A stretch of DNA of 42,049 nt from Streptomyces sp. SDr-06. Lineage in GTDB: Bacteria; Actinomycetota; Actinomycetes; Streptomycetales; Streptomycetaceae. The DNA lies in contig NZ_QOLA01000037.1 in the NCBI RefSeq assembly GCF_003324565.1, positions 1 to 42,049 on the forward strand. Direction: 5' to 3'. The position numbers and the translations under genes were made by a program. This document shows positions 32,636 to 42,049 of this stretch, one piece after another. The notes beneath the pieces were generated by a model that worked only from the letters and a program-made list of their open reading frames with translations, was not told where the DNA came from and did no database searches. How positions within the stretch are numbered: the first letter of the stretch is position 1; each line of letters starts with the position of its first letter.

Positions 32636-33469
32636 ATGCCCGTGCACAGATCCGGAACGGCCCGCCGCGGACCCCTCACCGCGGCCGGGATCCTCCTCTC
32701 CTCCCTCACTCTCGTCCTCGGCTTCACCGGCACGTCGGGCGCCGCCGACACCCCCGCCCGCGGCTCCGCCACCCTGGGCATGGGGGTGGCCGCGCACGAC
32801 GGGGTGGGCGGCTCGCCCCGTGACGCGCGCGCCGCGCTCGCCACCCAGACCGAAGGCGTCGACACCAGCAGCCACAACGGCAACGTCGCCTGGTCCACGC
32901 TGTGGAACAGCGGCGTGCGGTGGGCCTACGTCAAGGCCACCGAAGGCACCTACTACACCAACCCCTACTTCGCCCAGCAGTACAACGGCTCGTACAACGT
33001 CGGCATGATCCGCGGCTCCTACCACTTCGCGACCCCGGACACGACGAGCGGCGCCGCCCAGGCGGACTACTTCGTGGACCACGGCGGCGGCTGGTCGCGC
33101 GACGGCCGGACCCTGCCGGGCGCGCTCGACATCGAGTGGAACCCGTACGGCGACGCCTGCTACGGCAAGTCGGCGGCCGGGATGGTCGGCTGGATCGGCG
33201 ACTTCGTCAACGAGTACCGGGCCCGCACCGGGCGCGACGCGGTGATCTACACCGCGGCCAGCTGGTGGAGCCAGTGCACCGGCAACTCGGCGGCCTTCGG
33301 CTCCACCGACCCGCTCTGGATCGCCCGCTACAACACCGACCCAGGCACCCTTCCGGCCGGCTGGGGCTACTACACGATGTGGCAGTACACCTCGTCGGGC
33401 CCGACGGTCGGCGACCACTCCCGGTTCAACGGGGCGTACGACCGGCTCCAGGCGCTCGCCAACGGCTGA
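32636..33469 (+). CDS. Secreted GH25 muramidase (lysozyme)
   Basis: 277 residues from ATG 32636, with GGAGG spaced correctly. A long, possibly Tat-type signal (HRSGTARRGPLTAAG then a hydrophobic core, ending about 36) precedes a GH25 barrel. The catalytic and structural acidic residues are D76 (GVDTSSHNG), D165 and E167 (LDIEW). Other GH25 marks are AYVKATEG, GSYHFA and a MWQYTS end. GH25 enzymes cut the N-acetylmuramic acid-beta-1,4-GlcNAc bond. No wall-binding domain is attached. A strong terminator follows. Confidence 0.94.
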   Translation: MPVHRSGTARRGPLTAAGILLSSLTLVLGFTGTSGAADTPARGSATLGMGVAAHDGVGGSPRDARAALATQTEGVDTSSHNGNVAWSTLWNSGVRWAYVKATEGTYYTNPYFAQQYNGSYNVGMIRGSYHFATPDTTSGAAQADYFVDHGGGWSRDGRTLPGALDIEWNPYGDACYGKSAAGMVGWIGDFVNEYRARTGRDAVIYTAASWWSQCTGNSAAFGSTDPLWIARYNTDPGTLPAGWGYYTMWQYTSSGPTVGDHSRFNGAYDRLQALANG

Positions 33470-33490
33470 CCAGGTCCTCCTCCGCGAGCG

Positions 33491-33523
33491 GGGCCCCCGG
33501 CGCTGCGTAGCCGGGGGCCCTTT
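33491..33523 (+). terminator. Strong terminator after the GH25 gene
   Basis: A perfect 11-base stem, GGGCCCCCGGC / GCCGGGGGCCC, with an eight-base loop, followed by TTTC. It lies 21 bp after the stop and is one of the clearest intrinsic terminators in the window. Confidence 0.9.
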
Positions 33524-33595
33524 CGCCTGCCCGTACGGACCACTCCTCGCACACCTGAACCCCTCTCGCCGCCGGCATGAGTAAGGATGGGGGGC

Positions 33596-34399
33596 ATGCA
33601 CAGGTTGGGAGCGGTGTGGCGGGCGGTGGCCCTGGCGGCCGCCGTCGTGGTCGGCGGCGCGGGATGCGGCGGCCCTGCGGCCTCCTCACCGCAGCCGGAG
33701 AACTCGCCGAGCGCCGCCCCGCCCCCGGGGTCCGCCACCCAGAGCGACGCCGTGCCCGCCGGGCGGACCCCGTCCGTCGGCGTCCTGGTCAGCGGCGACA
33801 GCCACTTCTGCACGGCGAGCGTGGTGGACAGCCCGCGGGGCAACGTGATCGCCACCGCCGCGCACTGCACCAATGACTTCGGCTCCGGCACGCTGGAGTT
33901 CGCGCCCGGCTTCACCGGCGCCGCCAAGGGCAGCTATCCGTACGGGAAGTGGAAGGTGCGGGCCGTCCAGGTCGACGACCGGTGGACCTCGGACCAGGAC
34001 GACTCGGTGGACTACGCCTTCCTCACCGTCGACCCGGACGCCCAGGGCCGCAGCGTGCAGAGCGTGGTCGGCGCCTCGACGCCGGACTGGGGCGCGGGCC
34101 CCGACCAGCGGGTGACCGTCGTCGGCTATCCGCTGGAGGACCACAACCCCCAGAACCGCCCCATCGCCTGCACCACCGACGTGCACCGCGACCCGGACCT
34201 CGCCGCCATGCTGCTGATGCACTGCGGCGGCTTCTGGGAGGGCACGAGCGGCAGCCCCTGGCTGGTCGGCTACCAGGGCCCGGACCGGCTCGGCCGGATC
34301 ATCGGGGTGCTGAGCGGCGGCGACACGGACGTCGAGTCGACGGCGGTCCTTTTCGACGCGAAGGCCCGCTCGCTGTACGAGCGGGCCACCCAGGCCTGA
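33596..34399 (+). CDS. Trypsin-like serine protease lipoprotein
   Basis: 267 residues from ATG 33596, with GGATGGGGGG before it; ATG 33587 is a weaker alternative. The signal peptide ends in a lipobox-like GGAGC (Cys about 23), so the protein is probably membrane-anchored outside. The catalytic triad is H90 (TAAHC), D139 (VDYAFL) and S218 (GTSGSPW). The oxyanion region is intact, with an unusual GTSGSP in place of GDSGGP. Two Cys pairs are likely disulfides. Substrates are unknown; surface-protein processing is plausible. It lies between two strong terminators and so is transcribed alone. Confidence 0.88.
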   Translation: MHRLGAVWRAVALAAAVVVGGAGCGGPAASSPQPENSPSAAPPPGSATQSDAVPAGRTPSVGVLVSGDSHFCTASVVDSPRGNVIATAAHCTNDFGSGTLEFAPGFTGAAKGSYPYGKWKVRAVQVDDRWTSDQDDSVDYAFLTVDPDAQGRSVQSVVGASTPDWGAGPDQRVTVVGYPLEDHNPQNRPIACTTDVHRDPDLAAMLLMHCGGFWEGTSGSPWLVGYQGPDRLGRIIGVLSGGDTDVESTAVLFDAKARSLYERATQA

Positions 34400-34404
34400 G
34401 AGGG

Positions 34405-34441
34405 GCGCGGGGACGGGGCCCTCAGGCCTCCGTCCCCGCGC
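34405..34441. terminator. Bidirectional terminator between the protease gene and lon
   Basis: GCGCGGGGACGG (34405-34416) pairs perfectly with CCGTCCCCGCGC (34430-34441); the loop can add a GGCC/GGCC stem. It sits between converging stops (34399 and 34454) and can serve both. Confidence 0.82.
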
Positions 34442-34453
34442 GCGGCGGAGCCG

Positions 34454-36868
<2,415 letters not shown>

Positions 36869-36889
36869 GATCTCCCCTTCGGCAGTCAA

Positions 36890-36922
36890 GTTGAGCTATG
36901 CCGACTCAATGCATGTGAGTCG
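36890..36922 (-). promoter_or_regulatory. HAIR-type HspR operator with a third half-site upstream of lon
   Basis: TTGAGC-N7-ACTCAA (36891-36909) matches the HAIR consensus CTTGAGT-N7-ACTCAAG with one core mismatch. It lies 22-41 bp before the lon ATG. The right half-site also forms a perfect repeat CGACTCA-N7-TGAGTCG (36902-36922) with a further half-site, giving three evenly spaced GAGT elements. From memory, HspR controls lon, clpB and dnaK in S. coelicolor, so the site has precedent. Confidence 0.8.
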
Positions 36923-36942
36923 AGGAATGTTCCCCGAGCTGT

Positions 36943-36960
36943 GTTCGCTCTGAGCGATCA
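36943..36960 (-). promoter_or_regulatory. ClgR-type box upstream of lon
   Basis: On the lon strand the 18-mer TGATCGCTCAGAGCGAAC fits the corynebacterial ClgR consensus WNNWCGCYNANRGCGWWS at every position, as I recall that consensus. Its core CGCTC-T-GAGCG is a perfect palindrome. It lies about 75-92 bp upstream of the lon start, a usual activator position. ClgR is reported to activate lon and clp genes in Streptomyces. Confidence 0.68.
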
Positions 36961-37027
36961 CCGGAAGGGCTCTCGGAATGTAAGGTGCTCCCACGAGATA
37001 CATCTATTACCGCTCTGGGGGCAGGCC

Positions 37028-37699
37028 ATGACCGCGACCACGGTGACGACACCCGACCGATCCACCGTCCAGACGCTCGTGCGGGCCTGGATCGAAGGCT
37101 GGATCGTTTCGCGCGGCACCTCCGACCCGATCGACCGGCCGTGGGGCTGGACGATCGACGCCGGACAGGTCAACCACGTGTCGCGCCATGTGCTTCCCGC
37201 CCCCGCCGAGGCGGACGTCCGCGCGCTGGTGGCCGCGACGAGCGCGCCGGGGACGTGGCTGAAGCTGTTCGCCGACGACGACACCGTGCGGCCCTGGATC
37301 GGCGCGGGCTGGCAGTTCGACGAGCCGGGCTTCCTGATGACGCTCCCGCTCACCGCCGAGAAGCCCGCGGTTCCGGCCGGGTACACGCTCACCTCCTGGA
37401 CCCGGGGCGGTGTCACGCGGGTCCTGGTCCGCACCGTGGAGGGCCACTTCGCCGCGCGCGGCCAGGTCGCGCCGACGGGCCCGACGGCCGTCGCCGACCA
37501 GATCGAGACCGCCCCCGGCCACCAGCGCCGCGGCCTGGGCAGCCTGGTCATGCGCACCCTGCAGAACACGGCGCACGAGGCGGGCGCCACCACGGGGATC
37601 CTGGTGGGCACCCCGCAGGGCCGCTCCCTCTACACCGCGCTGGGCTGGCACACGCGGGCCCCCATGGCGAGCCTGTACTTCAGTCCCGCGCGGGACTGA
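37028..37699 (+). CDS. GNAT-family N-acetyltransferase
   Basis: 223 residues from ATG 37028, with a GGGGGCAGG leader. The C-terminal GNAT fold has the acetyl-CoA P-loop QRRGLGSLVM (motif A), preceded by a VADQIETAPGH strand, and ends with LYTALGWHTRAPMASL. The N-terminal about 100 residues (WGWTIDAGQVNHVSRHV) are a family-specific extension. Substrate unknown. It is divergent from lon, with the HspR/ClgR sites between them, so it may share stress control by position. It converges with the rhomboid-like gene 15 bp away. Confidence 0.85.
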   Translation: MTATTVTTPDRSTVQTLVRAWIEGWIVSRGTSDPIDRPWGWTIDAGQVNHVSRHVLPAPAEADVRALVAATSAPGTWLKLFADDDTVRPWIGAGWQFDEPGFLMTLPLTAEKPAVPAGYTLTSWTRGGVTRVLVRTVEGHFAARGQVAPTGPTAVADQIETAPGHQRRGLGSLVMRTLQNTAHEAGATTGILVGTPQGRSLYTALGWHTRAPMASLYFSPARD

Positions 37700-37714
37700 G
37701 CACCCGGCGACGGC

Positions 37715-38512
37715 TCAGCCGCGGGACGCCCCGGGACCCACCCGGCGCACCGCGGGCCAGCAGGCCAGGCCCACCAGGAGGGCTATCGGGTGCCCCCAGG
37801 CGGCCAGCGGCTCGACCATGTCCAGCAGATCGTCCACCAGGAGCACGGCCACCACGGCCAGCGTGGTCCAGCGGAAGAGGGGCGCGAGCAGGCCGGTCAG
37901 GGCGCCGACCGTGGCCATCAGGCCGAAGCTGATCCCGTAGTCGAGCCGGTGCAGGGAGCTCTCGGGGAGATGGCCGGCCAGCACCGAGAGCGCGACCGGG
38001 ATCTCGGTCGCCAGCGTCGCCACGACATGGCCGAGCAGGAAGACGCCCGCCGTGCGCCAGCCGCCGATGCGCCGCTCCAGCGCGGCCAGCACGAAGATGA
38101 ACACCACCGCGTACGGGGAGGCGATCCCTCCCGCGATCCACAGCGCGCTCGCGAAGATCGTCGGGACCGGTGCCGTGGAGAGGTGGGCCACATCGGTGCT
38201 CGACCCCTGGAGCAGCGCGTCCACCGTGTCCGGGTCGCCGTAGTCGGCGTAGAGGGACGTCGCCAGGAGCAGCAGGGCGTAGCCGAAGGCGAACGGCGTC
38301 GCGGCCGGGGACGGCAGGGTCCGCCGGGCCCGGGCGAGCCCGCCGCGCAGACCGGGGGCCCGGGGAGCGGGCACCGCCTCGGGCTCGGGCCTCGGGCGCT
38401 GCGGAGGTATCGCGTCGAGGGGACCGGCCGGCACGGTGGCCGCGGTGCCCGCGGGTGCGGCGGGCAGGGATACCGCCGGGGCCGGGGACCGGCGGGTTTC
38501 GAGCGGGTGCAC
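37715..38512 (-). CDS. Rhomboid-like membrane protein
   Basis: 265 residues from GTG 38512, with AAGGGG upstream. A 70-residue Pro/Ala-rich cytoplasmic start is followed by six hydrophobic helices. The rhomboid layout is recognisable: LGHVV with H162 in a second helix, YGISFG with S195 in the fourth and WGHPI with H241 in the sixth, equal to the Ser-His dyad positions of rhomboid proteases. The usual GASG is GISF and the HxxxN is not complete, so activity is uncertain. It may be an intramembrane protease or an inactive relative. It is transcribed alone; a 249-bp divergent gap upstream shows no ORF. Confidence 0.7.
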   Translation of the reverse strand: MHPLETRRSPAPAVSLPAAPAGTAATVPAGPLDAIPPQRPRPEPEAVPAPRAPGLRGGLARARRTLPSPAATPFAFGYALLLLATSLYADYGDPDTVDALLQGSSTDVAHLSTAPVPTIFASALWIAGGIASPYAVVFIFVLAALERRIGGWRTAGVFLLGHVVATLATEIPVALSVLAGHLPESSLHRLDYGISFGLMATVGALTGLLAPLFRWTTLAVVAVLLVDDLLDMVEPLAAWGHPIALLVGLACWPAVRRVGPGASRG

Positions 38513-38761
38513 CGGGAGAGGCCCCTTCCCCGGGTCGCGGCGCGCGCGTCCCGAACCAAGCCACGCCCGCGTTCTTCGGCCGTGTTCCGTTTACGTGTGC
38601 CCTGTTCCGTACTCGTCTACGTCCTTACAACGGCCCACCTTCCGCGAACGACTCCTGCCCCGTCTATGGCGTGCGCCACACCGGACAACCTTTGACGCCT
38701 CCCGAGCGTCCCGCCGCCAACTCGCGTGCGCGGCGCCGCCGGACGCGGCATCCTCTGCGGC

Positions 38762-39430
38762 ATGGACGACATCGCCACCCTCGACCGGCGCCAGGGACCC
38801 CACGGGGAAGTCGTGCTGCGGCAGCGCGGGGCGCATTTCGAGATCATCGCCAACGGGTGCTTCCTCATGGACACTTCGGACGGCCGCTCGGAGCGCCTGC
38901 TCGTCGATGCGGCGTACGACACACTTTCGCCAGGCGCCCGCCGACCCTCCGTTCTCATCGGCGGTCTCGGCGTCGGTTTCTCCCTCGCACATGCGGCGCG
39001 GGACCCCCGCTGGGGCCAAATCACCGTGGTGGAGAGGGAGGAGGCCATCATCGACTGGCATCGCGCGGGTCCGCTCGGCGCCATTTCCGGCCCGGCTCTG
39101 TCCGATTCCCGTACGCGGATCATCCCTGCTGATCTGGTCGAATACGTACGTACCGCGCGAGACACCTTCGACGCGCTCTGCCTCGACATCGACAACGGGC
39201 CCGACTGGACCGTCACCGAGGGCAACGGCGGACTGTACTCACCGGCCGGACTCGCCCACTGCGTACGGCGGTTGAACCCCGGCGGGGTGCTCGCCGTGTG
39301 GTCCGCGCAGCCCTCCCCCGCCTTTGAGCAGGCTCTCCGGAATGCCGGATTCACCGGGGTAAATACCAGAGAGGTGCTAGTTGCCCGGGGCGTCCCTGAC
39401 GTGGTCCATCTCGGCGTTCGCCCTGCGTAG
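38762..39430 (+). CDS. Spermidine-synthase-like SAM-binding protein
   Basis: 222 residues from ATG 38762; the frame is open about 30 bases further but without a good site. A short beta N-terminus is followed by a Rossmann methyltransferase fold: LIGGLGVGFSLAHAA (SAM or decarboxylated-SAM loop), ITVVEREEAIIDWH (acidic ribose contact) and FDALCLDIDNGPDW. This resembles SpeE-like proteins common in actinobacteria. The family aspartates that bind the polyamine cannot be assigned clearly, so it may not make spermidine. No polyamine genes are adjacent. Confidence 0.78.
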   Translation: MDDIATLDRRQGPHGEVVLRQRGAHFEIIANGCFLMDTSDGRSERLLVDAAYDTLSPGARRPSVLIGGLGVGFSLAHAARDPRWGQITVVEREEAIIDWHRAGPLGAISGPALSDSRTRIIPADLVEYVRTARDTFDALCLDIDNGPDWTVTEGNGGLYSPAGLAHCVRRLNPGGVLAVWSAQPSPAFEQALRNAGFTGVNTREVLVARGVPDVVHLGVRPA

Positions 39431-39469
39431 CCGAGATACGGAAAGTGCCTCTAGTCTCTGACCGACACA

Positions 39470-39491
39470 GGGGATCACCCCACGGATCCCC
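39470..39491 (+). promoter_or_regulatory. Palindrome GGGGATC-N8-GATCCCC before the response regulator
   Basis: A perfect seven-base inverted repeat, 29 bp before the regulator ATG. It could be an autoregulatory operator or a leader hairpin. A TAGTCT at 39452-39457 is a possible -10 upstream. No -35 is convincing. Confidence 0.38.
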
Positions 39492-39520
39492 GGGCGAGCA
39501 CAGTCAGGGCGGGGCAACCG

Positions 39521-40258
39521 ATGGAGCAGACACACACCGGCCACAACGGCGTCGCGGCGACCCCCGGCGCCCAGCGCAGGGTGCTGGTCGTCGAGGACGA
39601 CACGACGATCGTCGACGCCATCGCGGCCCGGCTGCGGGCCGAGGGCTTCCAGGTGCAGACGGCCGTCGACGGCCCCGCCGCCGTCGACACGGCCGAGGCC
39701 TGGCAGCCGGACCTCATGGTCCTCGACATCATGCTGCCGGGCTTCGACGGCCTGGAGGTCTGCCGCCGGGTCCAGGCCCGCCGACCCGTGCCGGTCCTCA
39801 TGCTGACGGCCCGCGACGACGAGACGGACATGCTGGTCGGGCTCGGCGTCGGCGCGGACGACTACATGACCAAGCCGTTCTCGATGCGCGAGCTGGCGGC
39901 CCGGGTGCACGTCCTGCTGCGCCGGGTGGAGCGGGCCGCGCTGGCCGCCACCACGCCGCGCACGGGCATACTCCGGCTCGGCGAGCTGGAGATCGACCAC
40001 GCGCAGCGCCGGGTCCGGGTGCGCGGCGAGGACGTGCACCTGACGCCGACCGAGTTCGACCTGCTGAGCTGCCTGGCGAACACGCCGCGCGCGGTGCTCT
40101 CCCGCGAGCAGCTGCTCGCCGAGGTGTGGGACTGGGCCGACGCGTCCGGCACCCGGACCGTGGACAGCCACATCAAGGCGCTGCGCCGGAAGATCGGGGC
40201 CGAGCGCATCCGTACGGTCCACGGCGTCGGTTACGCGCTGGAGACCCCGGCGCCATGA
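39521..40258 (+). CDS. OmpR-family response regulator
   Basis: 245 residues from ATG 39521. Receiver domain with acidic pocket VVEDD (25-27) and phospho-acceptor D69 (VLDIMLPGFDG), the conserved Thr in LTARDD and Lys in KPFSM. A C-terminal OmpR winged helix (about 145-240: TPTEFDLLSCLANTP, then RTVDSHIKALRRKIG) binds DNA. The stop overlaps the kinase start (ATGA), so this is a coupled pair. From memory it corresponds to S. coelicolor SCO5282. It lies directly upstream of the 2-oxoglutarate dehydrogenase gene. Regulon unknown. Confidence 0.95.
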   Translation: MEQTHTGHNGVAATPGAQRRVLVVEDDTTIVDAIAARLRAEGFQVQTAVDGPAAVDTAEAWQPDLMVLDIMLPGFDGLEVCRRVQARRPVPVLMLTARDDETDMLVGLGVGADDYMTKPFSMRELAARVHVLLRRVERAALAATTPRTGILRLGELEIDHAQRRVRVRGEDVHLTPTEFDLLSCLANTPRAVLSREQLLAEVWDWADASGTRTVDSHIKALRRKIGAERIRTVHGVGYALETPAP

Positions 40259-41445
40259 GCCGGGCCGGAGACCGGGCCCGGCAGCTGCGCGGCAGCGGCG
40301 AGCGGCCCGGCTGGGACGAGCCGGCCAGACGCGGCAGGTGGGCCAGGGCCAGGCGAGGACTGCGCGGCCGGATCACGGCCGGGCTGCGCTCGGTCTCCAT
40401 ATCGATCAAGACGAAGCTCGGCACGCTGGTCGTGGTCTCCGTCTTCATCACCACCGGACTGCTCATGGTGGCCCTGCAGACCCGCACCGAGCTGCGCTTC
40501 ATCACCGTCTTCTCGGTGATAGCGACCCTGCTGATCACCCAGTTCGTCGCGCACGGGCTCACCGCCCCGCTGGACGAGATGAACACCGTCGCCCGCGCCA
40601 TCTCGCACGGGGACTACACGCGCCGGGTGCGCGGCGCCGACCGGCGCGACGAGCTCGGCGACCTCGCGGGCACCATCAACCGCATGGCCGACGACCTGGA
40701 GGCCGTGGACCGGCACCGCAAGGAACTCGTGGCGAATGTCTCGCACGAGCTGCGCACGCCCATCGCGGCGCTGCGGGCGGTCCTGGAGAACGTGGTGGAC
40801 GGCGTCTCGGCCGCCGACCCCGAGACGATGCGCACGGCCCTCAAGCAGACCGAGCGCCTGGGCCGCCTGGTCGAGACGCTGCTCGACCTCTCCCGCCTGG
40901 ACAACGGCGTGGTGACCCTGCGGGCCCACCGCTTCGAGGTGTGGCCCTACCTCTCGGGCGTCCTCAAGGAGGCCAACCTGGCGGCCGCCCAGCGCAAGCT
41001 GTCCTCCGGTTCGGGCAACCACCAGCGCGCCGACGTCCACCTCCACCTGGACGTCTCGCCGCCCGAGCTGACCGCGCACGCGGACGCGGAGCGGCTGCAC
41101 CAGGTCGTGGCGAATCTCATCGACAACGCCGTCAAGCACTCCCCGCCGCACGGCCGCGTGACGGTGCGGGCCCGGCGCGGCCCGCAGCCCGAGTCGCTCG
41201 ACCTGGAGGTCCTGGACGAGGGGCCCGGCATTCCGCAGTCGGAGTGGCACCGGGTCTTCGAACGGTTCAACCGCGGCACCGCGCCCTCACCGCACGGGCC
41301 TGGCAGCGACGGCGGCACGGGGCTCGGCCTCGCCATCGCCCGCTGGGCGGTGGATCTTCACGGTGGCCGGATCGGTGTGGCCGAATCCGCCCGGGGCTGC
41401 CGGATCCAGGTCACCCTCCCGGGCACCCCCCGGCAGCAAAGTTGA
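40255..41445 (+). CDS. Intramembrane-sensing histidine kinase
   Basis: 396 residues. A basic 50-residue cytoplasmic start, TM1 (about 53-75), an outer loop of only about seven residues (QTRTELR), TM2 (about 82-102), HAMP, H-box ANVSHELRTP with H164, N-box NLIDNAVKHSP, DEGPGIP and GTGLGLAIA. With almost no outer domain it should sense the membrane itself or a partner protein. Translationally coupled to the regulator. 281 bp separate it from the 2-oxoglutarate dehydrogenase gene. Confidence 0.94.
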   Translation: MSRAGDRARQLRGSGERPGWDEPARRGRWARARRGLRGRITAGLRSVSISIKTKLGTLVVVSVFITTGLLMVALQTRTELRFITVFSVIATLLITQFVAHGLTAPLDEMNTVARAISHGDYTRRVRGADRRDELGDLAGTINRMADDLEAVDRHRKELVANVSHELRTPIAALRAVLENVVDGVSAADPETMRTALKQTERLGRLVETLLDLSRLDNGVVTLRAHRFEVWPYLSGVLKEANLAAAQRKLSSGSGNHQRADVHLHLDVSPPELTAHADAERLHQVVANLIDNAVKHSPPHGRVTVRARRGPQPESLDLEVLDEGPGIPQSEWHRVFERFNRGTAPSPHGPGSDGGTGLGLAIARWAVDLHGGRIGVAESARGCRIQVTLPGTPRQQS

Positions 41446-41726
41446 CGTAAAGTTCGAACCGGAAGCGGTCGTTCTGCGTGGTCTACAGCAGAAGGCGTCG
41501 TTCCGGGGTGCGGTCCAGCGGGCCGCAGTCGCGCTGTCGCGTACCCGAAGGGGCTCGCACAGAAGCGGAACCACGCTTGTTTCCCGCCATTTCGCGCCCC
41601 GAAACCAGGGTTCCGGTGTGACTTACACGACTGTGGCATGCCCGGTCTGCACGTCCAGGCCAGGGAGGCGTAGCCTTTATTTCCGCTGTCCATCACCTTG
41701 TGAAGCGGAAGAGGGCGGTTACCGCC
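41446..41726 (+). promoter_or_regulatory. 281-bp leader region before the 2-oxoglutarate dehydrogenase gene
   Basis: AT-richer than surrounding coding DNA and without a credible ORF. It should hold the promoter of the downstream gene. GTGT-GACTT-ACAC near 41616 is a short palindrome, and AGCCTTTATTTCCG near 41672 is AT-rich. I could not assign a confident -35/-10 pair or a terminator for the kinase. Confidence 0.4.
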
Positions 41727-42049
41727 GTGTCGTCTCAGTCCCCCAGTAATTCGAGCGTCTCGACCGACCAAGACGGGCAGGGCAAGAACCCTGCGGCCGG
41801 CTTTGGTGCCAATGAGTGGCTTGTCGACGAGATCTATCAGCAGTACCTCCAGGACCCCAATTCGGTCGACCGTGCCTGGTGGGACTTCTTCGCCGACTAC
41901 AAGCCGGGTGCCACCGGCACGGCGGACAACCCTGTTCAGGGTGCTCCCACCGCAGCCGCGGGGGCTGCGGCAGCCGCGCCTGCCGCCGCTGCTCCGGCCG
42001 CGCCCGCCACCCCGGCCCAGGCCGCCCCGGCGCCCGCGGCACCGGCCAC
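41727..42049 (+). CDS. kgd: 2-oxoglutarate dehydrogenase/decarboxylase, N-terminal part
   Basis: The first 107 codons, from GTG 41727, run to the window end. The opening MSSQSPSNSS is followed by the actinobacterial E1o N-terminal helix (NEWLVDEIYQQYLQDP, then AWWDFFADY), then an Ala/Pro-rich linker (about 75-107). In actinobacteria this E1 subunit is fused to an E2-like succinyltransferase domain after such a linker, and is regulated by an FHA protein (OdhI/GarA). It decarboxylates 2-oxoglutarate in the TCA cycle. The catalytic domains lie outside the window. The Shine-Dalgarno is modest (GAGGG). Confidence 0.9.
   Translation, partial: MSSQSPSNSSVSTDQDGQGKNPAAGFGANEWLVDEIYQQYLQDPNSVDRAWWDFFADYKPGATGTADNPVQGAPTAAAGAAAAAPAAAAPAAPATPAQAAPAPAAPA

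Overview
The window is high-GC, tightly packed actinobacterial chromosome, almost certainly Streptomyces. Reasons: extreme G/C at third codon positions, ATGA/GTGA start-stop overlaps, a conservon (four-gene GTPase signalling module), FtsW/PbpA and Ku/LigD-Pol pairs, a lon gene with an HspR-type operator, and the 5' end of an actinobacterial 2-oxoglutarate dehydrogenase. The order Ku/LigD ... lon ... two-component system ... 2-oxoglutarate dehydrogenase resembles what I recall of S. coelicolor SCO5309 to SCO5281; this is memory, not a search. I see no phage, IS element, tRNA, rRNA or CRISPR.

Layout. 1-8924 is part of a type VII (ESX) secretion locus on the + strand: the end of an ESX-type small protein, a one-helix membrane protein, EccD, a ParA/MinD-like ATPase with a disordered N-terminus, fused EccC, and a companion of unknown function. 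An inverted-repeat element (8963-9117) closes this operon against a convergent SpoIIE-type phosphatase. 10322-12321 holds divergent ku and a polymerase-only ligD. 12375-16287 holds a degenerate NERD protein, a zinc ribbon, a lipoprotein coupled to an orphan histidine kinase, and a secreted SH3 protein. 16548-19393 is a SEDS glycosyltransferase plus class B PBP pair. 19434-23457 holds a Uma2 nuclease-like protein, two divergent diiron enzymes (one R2/ferritin-like, one with all seven AurF ligands), a TetR regulator and a small conserved protein.

23558-31273 holds an NlpC/P60 hydrolase, a minus-strand conservon operon (cvnA-B-C-D) ending in a styrene-monooxygenase-like flavoprotein with no visible reductase, and a divergent PP2C phosphatase. 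A 600-bp non-coding GC-rich repeat region follows. 31874-34399 holds a MarR regulator, a GH25 muramidase and a trypsin-like lipoprotein. lon follows, with a good HAIR (HspR) site and a ClgR-type box upstream. The right end holds a GNAT, a rhomboid-like membrane protein, a spermidine-synthase-like protein, an OmpR-type regulator/kinase pair and the start of the 2-oxoglutarate dehydrogenase gene.

Themes are cell-envelope work (T7SS, SEDS/PBP, three wall hydrolases or binding proteins), signalling (conservon, two kinases, two phosphatases) and oxidative chemistry (two diiron enzymes and one flavin monooxygenase). The most interesting candidate systems are the divergent diiron pair with two different palindromes between them, and the conservon tied to an orphan StyA-like enzyme. 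All family calls come from reading motifs; no search was run.
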